From: JBBDWK01 sp040902885
Lineage (GTDB): Bacteria; Acidobacteriota; Terriglobia; Bryobacterales; Bryobacteraceae
Reading direction: 5' to 3'
Assembly (NCBI GenBank): GCA_040902885.1
Contig: JBBDWK010000002.1
Coordinates: 124,001-188,000, forward strand
DNA: 64,000 nucleotides
Below are positions 1-7,836 of this stretch, one piece after another; within the stretch, counting starts at the first letter, position 1, and the number at the start of each line of letters is the position of its first letter. Below the pieces are notes generated by a model. That model made no database searches. It worked only from the letters and a program-made list of their open reading frames with translations, and was not told where the DNA came from. The translations under genes were made by a program, and so were the position numbers.

Positions 1-2826
1 ATGGAGGTTGGCTCGGTGACTGAATCCATCAATGTGACGGCTTCGGCGCCCGTTCTGGCGACCGACACATCCGATGTCGGGCAGGTAGTCACGCAGCGGC
101 AGATCGTGGAACTGCCGCTGAACGGCCGGAACTACATGCAGCTTACCGCGCTAACCAATGGTGTAATCCTGTCGGGAACAACCGAAAGCGGCGGGCCGAA
201 CTTCTTAAGCCAGGGGGGCCGGCCGACGCAGAACAGCTTCCTGGTGGATGGCGTGGAGTCCCGCATTCAGCGCGAAGGCCGCTATGGGCTGAATCTGTCC
301 GTCGAGGCGATTGACGAGTTCAAGGTAATGCAGAACTCCTTCTCCGCCGAGTACGGCCGGGGCACCACGATCGTGAACGCGGCGATCCGGTCAGGAACGA
401 ACGCGTATCACGGCAGTCTGTTTGAGTTTCTGCGCAATGAAAGGCTTGACGCCCGGAACGCGTTCGATCTCACCAGCACAAGACGCCCGCCGCTCCGCTT
501 CAACCAATTCGGCGCCGCTGTTGGCGGTCCCATCAAGCGGGACAAGTTTTTCTTCTTCGCCAACTACGAAGGCCAGCGCGTCCGGCGGGCTTCTACCCTA
601 TTCGGGAATGTGCCCACGCCCGCCATGCTCTCGGGCAACCTGGCCGGTATGCGAACCGCGAACGACCCCGACACGGGAGCGCCGTTCCCCAACAACGTGG
701 TGCCATCCTCCCGGTTCTCGCAGTTCGCGCGCGAGGGCGCAAAGCTCTATCCGGCTCCGAACTCTTCGGCGCTCGCCAATCTCAACTACCAGAGGGTGCT
801 GGGCAACCCCACGAACATGAACCAGGGAACCGGACGGATCGACTACTTGTTAAGTTCCAAAGACCGGCTGAGCGGTCACTACACCGGGTTCGACTTTAAC
901 GTGATCAACGGCAGTCTGCTTCCCTATGCCGGTACACAGGCGTTCTCCAAAGTCCGGAACCTTGCGATCGAGCACATCCGCAACTTCAGCTCGACGCTGC
1001 TGAACACGCTGCGTTTCGGGTACTCCTATACCGACACGTACACTGGTCCCGACACGCTGCTGGATCGCGATGTGACCAGGGACTTCGGGCTGCAGAACCT
1101 CTCGCCCGAGCCCAGAGCGTTTGCGCCTCCCGGTATCTCCATCGTCGGCTTCAACTATATCGGCGGGCCGTCGTGGATTCCGAACGGAGCCGTCGACATC
1201 AACAGGCAAATCGTAGACCAAGTGACCTGGATCAAGGGGCGCCATTCGATCAAGTTCGGCGGTGACATCCGGCTGCTGCGCTACAACGACCTCGGCTATG
1301 CCATTCAGAACGGCGCATACACCTTTGCGAATCAGTACAGTAATAACTCGGTGGCGGATTTTCTGTTGGGTATTCCTCAGCAGGCATATGCTCACCGCGC
1401 CGGCGGTACCGGCTTTTCGTTCAAGACGTCGAACGGTGAATATTCGTTGTTCGTCCAGGACGACATCCGTCTCGCGAGAAACCTGACTTTGAACGCCGGC
1501 CTTCGTTACGAGTACGTACAGTGGCCGCAGGAAGACAACAATGAATTTGCCGTCTGGAACTTCCAGCGCGGGGCGCTCGATCTGGCGGGTAAAGAACTGC
1601 CACGACGCATCGCGCCTTCCGACAGGAACAATTGGGGGCCGCGCCTCGGAATCGCGTACACGCCATTGAAGAAGACCGTGATCCGCGCTGGCGCTGGAAT
1701 TACCTACGGCAACTTCCGCCAGTGGGAAGTTTCGCTGTTTCACTTCAGCCCGCCCTATGTCTACGAGAATCTGGATTTCAATGACTTTCCGAACCCGCGT
1801 TTTCGCATGGATACGCTCTGGCCAGCCGTGGTTCCGGTCGATCAGTTAGACTTTCGCACCGTCACGGTCAACTATCAAAGCCCGGACAAGGTGCTTCCTC
1901 CGACCTATCAATGGACCTTCGGCATTCAACAGGAGCTGCTACCCAACCTGATGATGGAGGTCGCCTATGTCGGGAACCGCTCCGTCCGCCAGCCGAATCG
2001 CTGGGACGCGAATCAGGCCTGGCAGGACGCCGACCTGTCGCATCCGACTGCGGTTCAGTCGCGGCGTCCGTATCAGAACGTCGGCTTCGTGAGCGGCAAT
2101 GCGTCGCGGGCATGGTCGAGCTACAACGCAATGAACGTCCGGGTAGAAAGGCGGTTCTCGGGCGGATTCACGCTGCTCGGAGTCTACACGTGGTCAAAGG
2201 CCATGGCTGTCCGCTCGATAGACCCCTGCTGCTTCACCGTGATGGATATCGACAACATTCGCATGAATTACGGCCCTTTCAATGACTTCCGCCACAATGC
2301 CGTGATCAGCTACGTTTACGATCTTCCTTTCGGAAATGGCAGAAGGTTTGCGGATGGTGTGAACAGCGCGGTGAATTATCTCGTCGGCGGATGGCAGGTC
2401 AACGGAATCACGACGTTTCGCTCGGGTGGCGCTTTGTCCACCACTTCGCCGGTTTCCAACAACCGCGGCAATCGGGCAGGCAACCGCCCGGATAGGATCG
2501 CGGACGGCAACCTGCCGGAGAGTGAGCGCAGCGTGGAGCGCTGGTTCGACACCGCCGCTTTCCGGGATCCGATTCTTGGAACCTACGGAAGTGCCGGTGA
2601 CGGCATCCTCCGGGGGCCCGGACTTGTCAACTGGGATGTTTCCGTCTTCAAGAACTTTCCGATCCGCGAGGCCATGCGGCTCCAGTTCCGGTGGGAAATG
2701 TTTAATGCCTTCAACAACGTGAACTACCTCAATCCATCCACCAACACGGGTGATGCTCGTTTCGGAAGAATCAGCAGCGCTTCGGCGGCGCGCGAAATGC
2801 AGTTCGGTCTGAAGCTTTTGTTTTGA
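1..2826 (+). CDS. Oar-like TonB-dependent receptor, 5' end cut by window
   Basis: Outer-membrane TonB-dependent receptor of the Oar type, thought to take up large or polymeric nutrients. The reading frame is already open at base 1, so the signal peptide and carboxypeptidase-regulatory-like domain lie outside the window; the first visible residues (GSVTESINVTASAPVLATDT) are the tail of that domain. The plug follows, with LPLNGRNYMQL, the family's usual start of the plug, and VDGVESRIQ. The rest is a long beta-barrel with repeated aromatic strand ends, closing with FGLKLLF, a typical C-terminal beta-signal. 941 residues are visible. The substrate cannot be inferred. The PQQ enzyme begins 53 bases downstream on the same strand. 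Family assignment is firm; the true start is not visible. Confidence 0.93.
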   Translation: MEVGSVTESINVTASAPVLATDTSDVGQVVTQRQIVELPLNGRNYMQLTALTNGVILSGTTESGGPNFLSQGGRPTQNSFLVDGVESRIQREGRYGLNLSVEAIDEFKVMQNSFSAEYGRGTTIVNAAIRSGTNAYHGSLFEFLRNERLDARNAFDLTSTRRPPLRFNQFGAAVGGPIKRDKFFFFANYEGQRVRRASTLFGNVPTPAMLSGNLAGMRTANDPDTGAPFPNNVVPSSRFSQFAREGAKLYPAPNSSALANLNYQRVLGNPTNMNQGTGRIDYLLSSKDRLSGHYTGFDFNVINGSLLPYAGTQAFSKVRNLAIEHIRNFSSTLLNTLRFGYSYTDTYTGPDTLLDRDVTRDFGLQNLSPEPRAFAPPGISIVGFNYIGGPSWIPNGAVDINRQIVDQVTWIKGRHSIKFGGDIRLLRYNDLGYAIQNGAYTFANQYSNNSVADFLLGIPQQAYAHRAGGTGFSFKTSNGEYSLFVQDDIRLARNLTLNAGLRYEYVQWPQEDNNEFAVWNFQRGALDLAGKELPRRIAPSDRNNWGPRLGIAYTPLKKTVIRAGAGITYGNFRQWEVSLFHFSPPYVYENLDFNDFPNPRFRMDTLWPAVVPVDQLDFRTVTVNYQSPDKVLPPTYQWTFGIQQELLPNLMMEVAYVGNRSVRQPNRWDANQAWQDADLSHPTAVQSRRPYQNVGFVSGNASRAWSSYNAMNVRVERRFSGGFTLLGVYTWSKAMAVRSIDPCCFTVMDIDNIRMNYGPFNDFRHNAVISYVYDLPFGNGRRFADGVNSAVNYLVGGWQVNGITTFRSGGALSTTSPVSNNRGNRAGNRPDRIADGNLPESERSVERWFDTAAFRDPILGTYGSAGDGILRGPGLVNWDVSVFKNFPIREAMRLQFRWEMFNAFNNVNYLNPSTNTGDARFGRISSASAAREMQFGLKLLF

Positions 2827-2879
2827 CCGTCCAGGAATAGTTGCGAAGACGCGGTGCTGCCCGCCATCCTGACAGTACG

Positions 2880-4724
2880 ATGACGAGCATCATTCGATTC
2901 CTGGCCGCCGCCTGTTTTCTTCCGGCGCTCGCGGGGCAGTCGTCGCATTTCTCGCCGCTCGACCAGATCCGGGTTGGCAACGTCCGACAACTCAAGCAGG
3001 CGTGGATCTACCGCAGCGGTGAGCCGCTCGAGCCGGCGCGGAACGGCGGGCGGCCTCCCGCGTTCGAAGCCACGGCGGTCTACGCCGGAGGTTTGCTATA
3101 CATCGGCACTCCGTATGGCAAGGTGATCGCGCTCGAGCCCGATACCGGCAGAGAGCGCTGGTCGTACGACGCGAAGATCGAGCTGAAAGCGAACTACGGC
3201 GATTTCGCGAACCGCGGTGTAGCCGTGTGGCTCGACCCGAAAGCCAAGCCCGCGGACCCGTGCCGCCTCCGCGTCTTCTTCGCCAGCATCGATGCCCGCC
3301 TGTTCGCGCTCGATGCCGTTACCGGCGCCCTTTGTCCGGATTTCGGCGACAAAGGCCAGATTCATCTGACAGCCGGCATGCGCCGGGGGCCCTCATATGC
3401 GGGCGAGGTGCAGAACACGTCGCCGCCGGCCGTCATCGACGATCTTGTCATCGTTGGCTCGGCGATTGCCGACAATCACCGCCAGGATTCTCCAACTGGC
3501 GAAGTGCGGGCTTTCGACGCGCGCACGGGCCGCATGCGATGGAAGTGGGACCCGCTGCCCAAGAACCCGAATGCGGGCGGCGCCAATACCTGGCCGCCGA
3601 TTACAGTCGATCCCGAACGCCACCTCGTCTTCCTGCCTACCGGAAGCGCGAGCCCGGACTATTATGGCGGCCTGCGACCCGGCGACAACCGCTATGCGAA
3701 CTCGGTGGTGGCGCTGCGCTCCCGCACCGGGGAGATGGCTTGGCACTTTCAAACCGTGCATCACGACCTGTGGGACTACGACGTCGCCGCACCGCCTGTC
3801 TTATACACAGCGCGCCGTGGCGGCCGGGACATTGCCGCCATTGCAGTCGGTTCCAAGACCGGTCATGTCTTTCTGCTCGACCGCGAGACTGGCAAGTCCC
3901 TGTTCCCGGTCGAAGAGCGGCGAGTTCCCAAGAGCGATATTCCCGGTGAGGAAGCCGCCGCGACACAGCCCTTCCCGACCCTGCCTCCGTCACTGGTTCC
4001 GCAAAAGCTGACTGCCGATCAAGCCTGGGGCCCCACTGAGAAAGACCGTGAGTTTTGCCGCGAGCAAATCGCCGCGCTTCGCAATGAGGGCATTTTCACG
4101 CCGCCCAGTCTCAGAGGTTCTCTCATCGTGCCGGGAAATGTCGGCGGACTGCACTGGGGCGGCGCCGGATACGACCCTGCGCGCGGCTTGCTGATCGTCC
4201 CCACCAACCGCATGGCGGCCGTGGTGCGGCTCATGCCCAACGATCAAGCGGCTCGGTATCGCAAAGAGAATCCCCGGTGGGAAACGACAACGCAGCGCGG
4301 CACGCCGTACACGATGTCTCGAACTTTCCTGCGGTCTCCCTCAGGTCTGCCGTGTAATCTTCCGCCGTTCGGCGCGCTGACGGCCGTTGACGTGAACTCG
4401 GGGCAAATCCGCTGGGAAGTGCCTCTCGGTAAGCTGCCCGTGCCCGGAGCCTTGCCGGAGTGGGGCTCGATCAATCTTGGCGGGCCGCTTGTGACCGCCG
4501 GAGGGCTCGTCTTCATCGGCGCCGCTTTCGATCCTGTGTTCCGCGCCTTTGACGCCGCCTCGGGAAAGGAAGCGTGGCAAAGCCCGCTGTCCGCGAGCGC
4601 CCGCGCCACGCCGATGACTTTCACCGGCCCGAACGGAAAGCAATACGTGGTGATTGCCGCCGGTGGCCATACGACGGAGTTCGGCAAGCTCGACAACGCC
4701 ATCGTCGCTTTCGCCCTGCCATAG
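2880..4724 (+). CDS. Exported PQQ-dependent glucose dehydrogenase-like quinoprotein
   Basis: Predicted periplasmic PQQ-dependent sugar or alcohol dehydrogenase, 614 aa. I chose the ATG at 2880, not an upstream in-frame ATG at 2841, because it begins a good signal peptide (MTSIIRFLAAACFLPALAGQ). The beta-propeller has several W-type repeats, such as VIALEPDTGRERWSYD. Diagnostic of the membrane glucose dehydrogenase branch are QTVHHDLWDYDVAAPP in the middle and WGSINLGGPLVTAGGL near the C-terminus. The N-terminal membrane anchor of E. coli Gcd is absent, so the enzyme is probably soluble and would need a separate electron acceptor. It follows the receptor closely and may be co-transcribed with it. 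Substrate is unproven. Confidence 0.85.
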   Translation: MTSIIRFLAAACFLPALAGQSSHFSPLDQIRVGNVRQLKQAWIYRSGEPLEPARNGGRPPAFEATAVYAGGLLYIGTPYGKVIALEPDTGRERWSYDAKIELKANYGDFANRGVAVWLDPKAKPADPCRLRVFFASIDARLFALDAVTGALCPDFGDKGQIHLTAGMRRGPSYAGEVQNTSPPAVIDDLVIVGSAIADNHRQDSPTGEVRAFDARTGRMRWKWDPLPKNPNAGGANTWPPITVDPERHLVFLPTGSASPDYYGGLRPGDNRYANSVVALRSRTGEMAWHFQTVHHDLWDYDVAAPPVLYTARRGGRDIAAIAVGSKTGHVFLLDRETGKSLFPVEERRVPKSDIPGEEAAATQPFPTLPPSLVPQKLTADQAWGPTEKDREFCREQIAALRNEGIFTPPSLRGSLIVPGNVGGLHWGGAGYDPARGLLIVPTNRMAAVVRLMPNDQAARYRKENPRWETTTQRGTPYTMSRTFLRSPSGLPCNLPPFGALTAVDVNSGQIRWEVPLGKLPVPGALPEWGSINLGGPLVTAGGLVFIGAAFDPVFRAFDAASGKEAWQSPLSASARATPMTFTGPNGKQYVVIAAGGHTTEFGKLDNAIVAFALP

Positions 4725-4738
4725 CGTTTCTAATGCTA

Positions 4739-4773
4739 TTGACGTATCTATACATCAGATGATATATATCTGA
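4739..4773 (+). promoter_or_regulatory. Promoter and palindromic operator of the padR-permease operon
   Basis: TTGACG at 4739-4744 is a good -35 box. An 18-nt spacer leads to TATATA at 4763-4768. The -10 lies inside an inverted repeat, TCAGAT-N7-ATCTGA (4755-4773), so a bound dimer would block RNA polymerase. The PadR-family gene starts 16 bases downstream, making autorepression the simplest reading. The motif is seen directly; the assignment to PadR is inference. Confidence 0.6.
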
Positions 4774-4789
4774 GTCGGAACTATCCGTT

Positions 4790-5128
4790 ATGGCCCACCC
4801 TCCCGACTCTTTCATCCCCCTCAAGACGAACTGGTTTCACATCCTTCTCGCTCTCGCCGGCGAGGAGCAGCACGGCTACGGCATCATGCAGGAAGTCCTC
4901 GAACGGACGGACGGCAAGGTGCGTCTCTGGCCGGCGACGCTCTACGGCGCCATCCGGGATTTGCAGGAAGAGGATCTGATTGCCGAAAGCCGGCGACGCC
5001 CCGCCGCCGCCGACGATCCACGGCGGCGCTACTACCGGATTACACCGCTCGGGCGAAGAGTGCTGGCCGCCGAAGGCGCGCGGCTGCGGCAGTTGGTCAA
5101 ACTCCTCGATCGCGTACAGGAGGTCTGA
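4790..5128 (+). CDS. PadR-family transcriptional regulator
   Basis: Small winged-helix repressor, 112 aa, of the PadR family. It shows the family's signatures: HGYGIMQEVLERT in the first helices, WPATLYGAIRDLQEEDLI as the recognition region, then RRRYYRITPLGRRVL forming the wing. PadR-like genes directly ahead of duplicated orphan permeases are a common acidobacterial pair. Here the permease starts 3 bases after the stop codon, and its ribosome-binding site (AGGAGG) lies inside the end of this gene. The palindrome just upstream (4755-4773) is a likely autoregulatory site. The inducer is unknown. Confidence 0.92.
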   Translation: MAHPPDSFIPLKTNWFHILLALAGEEQHGYGIMQEVLERTDGKVRLWPATLYGAIRDLQEEDLIAESRRRPAAADDPRRRYYRITPLGRRVLAAEGARLRQLVKLLDRVQEV

Positions 5129-5131
5129 GCT

Positions 5132-7786
5132 ATGAAGCGAATCACTCTCGGAACGTATCAATGGATCGCGCAGTCATTCCCGGAAACGTTTCTCCGTGCG
5201 CACGGCGATGATATGGTATACGCCAGCAAAGAGTTGATCGAGGAAGTTGCCGCACGGGAGGGCACGCGCGGCATCCTCCGCATGGCGCCGGGTCTCCTGG
5301 CGGATCTCCTGCGGCGCATCACCGTCGAGTACGCCGCCGAATGCTGGCAGGACCTCAAATATGCGATGCGTAATTTACGCCGGCAAAAGGGCATGGCGCT
5401 CTTGTCGATCGTTTCTTTGAGCCTCGGCATCAGCATGGTCACGTCCATGTACAGCCAATTCGAATCGACCATGTTCCGTGTCGTGCCCGGCGAGTCGAAG
5501 CCCGAAGAGCTTCTATCCTTCCAGCGTCCAATTTCCTTCCCGGACTACGAACAGATCCGGGACGCCAGCGGTCAGTTTCGTGAGTTCGCGGCGTATATCC
5601 CGAACGCGCCCGTCATGGCCGGGATCGGTCGCAAATCGGAGCGGCGATGGGCGCATATCGTAACGCTCAACTACTTCCAGACGCTCGGCGCCCGGGTGGT
5701 TCGCGGCCGGGCGATCGGTGAGGAAGACCGCCGTGGCGCGGCGGTCGCGGTGATCGGCCACCGGCTCTGGCGCGAGCAGTTCGGCTCGGACCCGGGCATA
5801 GTCGGACAAGGCCTCCGGCTCAACGGTAAATCGGTGACGGTCGTCGGAATTGCCGCCCCGGAATTTCGGGGCACATCGCCGATGCTGATGTCGGCCGACT
5901 TGTGGCTGCCCGTAACGGTCGGAGCGAATGTAGCGCCGGAGCTGAGTAACGGACTGCTGGAAAAGCGTGTCGCGTCCTTTCAGGCGATCGGCAGGCTCAA
6001 GGCCGGTATCGGGACCAAGCAGGCTGAAGCCACGCTCGATGCGCAAATCCGGAGTATCGAGATTCAGGCGGGCGACCCCAACAAAGACCGCAAAGGAAGG
6101 CGAGTCACGCTGATGCCCGGCGGACGCGTCTTTCCGATCCGCAATGAAGATATCGGAGTCACGATGGGTCTGCCGCTCTCGCTCATCACGCTGATGCTGT
6201 GGATTGCCTGCGCCAATGTCGCAACCCTCGTACTGGCGAAAGCCCTGGCGCGGCGCAAGGAGATCGGTATCCGCCTGTCGCTCGGGGCAAGCCGCGCCCG
6301 GCTCATCCACCAGCTTCTTACGGAAAGTATGGTGCTGGCTGTGGCGGGAGGCGTGCTTGGTCTTGTCTGGGCGCTCTGGTCAACCCGGCTGCTTGATATC
6401 TATAAGCCGGTAATGCCCGGCTACGTCGATCTGACCATGTCAATCAGTTGGGTGGCGCTGGCTGTCACCTTCGCGGCCAGTGTACTGACAGGAATCTTCT
6501 GCGGCCTGACTCCGGCGCTCCAGGCAACGAAAACCGATCTCGCCTCGGCCCTGAAAGGTGTCGCTCAGGGACAGCGCGCCCGCTGGTGGAGTTCGCGCAA
6601 TTTATTGGTCCTGCAGCAGGTGGCGGCGTCGCTGGCGTTGCTGCTGATCACTGGATTTGTCGTAATCGGATTCAACCGCAACAGCCGGATTGATGTCGGT
6701 TTCGACTCGTCGAACCTGTACCAGTTTTCACTGGACCCGCTCCGCGCCGGCTATTCGAGCGACCGCACGATCGGGTTCTTTCGCAACCTGAAGGATGAGG
6801 TGGAGCGCATTCCGGGCGTCGTGAGCGCGGCCCTGGCCGAACGCGCGCCGATGGATCTCGGCCGGAACGTGCAAACCATGGCGACAAAGAGCGATTTCGA
6901 GGAGGCGAAGAGGCAGGTGCGAACGATCCGCGTCGACCGTGTCGGTCCAGGATTCTTCGAGACCGCCGGCGTTTCCGTACTCTCCGGCCGCGAGTTCCGG
7001 GCCTCCGACGTAGAGTCGTCGGAGAGCTTTGCCGTGGTCAATCAGGAGATGGCTGGGAAGGTTTGGCCGGAGAAAAGTCCCGTAGGCGAGATGACCGAAA
7101 TTGCCGGCAAGCCGCACCGCGTTCTGGGTGTCGTGAAGACGATTCGAAGCGGGTCCATCCTGCCGATGAGCTTCCCGACCGCGTATGCGTTGATGGGCGC
7201 CGACGATTATCTCAAGCCGCTTCCCGAGGGAATGACGCTGCTCGTTCGCGCTCAGCCGGGGTTCGATGCGGTGAATGCGGTGCAGCAGACGATTCTCTCG
7301 CGCGATCCGGAGTTCACGTTCTTCCATTCAACGAGCGTTGCGGAACAAATCGCCAACGGCGCCACAATCGCGCGAATGGTCTCCTATACATACGGAGGCA
7401 TGGGCGCTTACGGCCTGTTGCTGGCAGCCATCGGGCTCGCGGGAGTCACCGCGCAGGCGGTCGTCCGCCGGACAAAGGAGATAGGCATCCGTATGGCGCT
7501 GGGCGCGCAGCCGGGCAATATTCTTCGTCTGGTGATGAAGGAGGGCTTTCTTCTGACAGCAGCGGGCACCGCGATCGGGGTTGCCGGAGCGCTGGCGCTG
7601 GCGAAGCTGCTGGGCGCGTTCTTCGCCGCGCTTTCCGACATGACGAAGACAACCATGACGGACCCCCTGATCATCGTCGGCGGTCCGCTACTATCGTTCG
7701 CGTTGACACTGGTGGCTTGCTTCTGGCCGGCATCGCGCTCAATTCGTATCGACCCGGTACGGGCAATACGGGAAGAGTCGTCGTGA
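5132..7786 (+). CDS. Duplicated orphan ABC permease (ADOP, MacB/FtsX type) with N-terminal extension
   Basis: Membrane protein of 884 aa with two FtsX permease cores and two MacB-like periplasmic domains, matching the acidobacterial duplicated orphan permease family, whose ATPase partner is not encoded alongside. Residues 1-75 are a soluble helical extension seen in PadR-linked members. The first transmembrane helix is near residue 90 (MALLSIVSLSLGISMV). The conserved FtsX stretch appears twice, as RRKEIGIRLSLGASRARL and RTKEIGIRMALGAQPGNI. The ATG has an ideal AGGAGG eight bases upstream, inside padR, so the two genes form an operon. Exact function is unknown for the family; export or envelope-stress roles are guesses. 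Confidence 0.9.
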   Translation: MKRITLGTYQWIAQSFPETFLRAHGDDMVYASKELIEEVAAREGTRGILRMAPGLLADLLRRITVEYAAECWQDLKYAMRNLRRQKGMALLSIVSLSLGISMVTSMYSQFESTMFRVVPGESKPEELLSFQRPISFPDYEQIRDASGQFREFAAYIPNAPVMAGIGRKSERRWAHIVTLNYFQTLGARVVRGRAIGEEDRRGAAVAVIGHRLWREQFGSDPGIVGQGLRLNGKSVTVVGIAAPEFRGTSPMLMSADLWLPVTVGANVAPELSNGLLEKRVASFQAIGRLKAGIGTKQAEATLDAQIRSIEIQAGDPNKDRKGRRVTLMPGGRVFPIRNEDIGVTMGLPLSLITLMLWIACANVATLVLAKALARRKEIGIRLSLGASRARLIHQLLTESMVLAVAGGVLGLVWALWSTRLLDIYKPVMPGYVDLTMSISWVALAVTFAASVLTGIFCGLTPALQATKTDLASALKGVAQGQRARWWSSRNLLVLQQVAASLALLLITGFVVIGFNRNSRIDVGFDSSNLYQFSLDPLRAGYSSDRTIGFFRNLKDEVERIPGVVSAALAERAPMDLGRNVQTMATKSDFEEAKRQVRTIRVDRVGPGFFETAGVSVLSGREFRASDVESSESFAVVNQEMAGKVWPEKSPVGEMTEIAGKPHRVLGVVKTIRSGSILPMSFPTAYALMGADDYLKPLPEGMTLLVRAQPGFDAVNAVQQTILSRDPEFTFFHSTSVAEQIANGATIARMVSYTYGGMGAYGLLLAAIGLAGVTAQAVVRRTKEIGIRMALGAQPGNILRLVMKEGFLLTAAGTAIGVAGALALAKLLGAFFAALSDMTKTTMTDPLIIVGGPLLSFALTLVACFWPASRSIRIDPVRAIREESS

Positions 7787-7824
7787 CAGGGTGAATGACG
7801 ACCACCACGCTGGAGACATAGCGA

Positions 7825-7830
7825 TATTCT
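7825..7830 (+). promoter_or_regulatory. -10 box six bases before the orphan permease start
   Basis: TATTCT at 7825-7830 is followed by six bases and then the ATG at 7837. No Shine-Dalgarno sequence lies between. Transcription from this box would begin at or next to the A of the ATG, giving a leaderless message. The -35 region is not well conserved. Confidence 0.45.
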
Positions 7831-7836
7831 AGTTCC

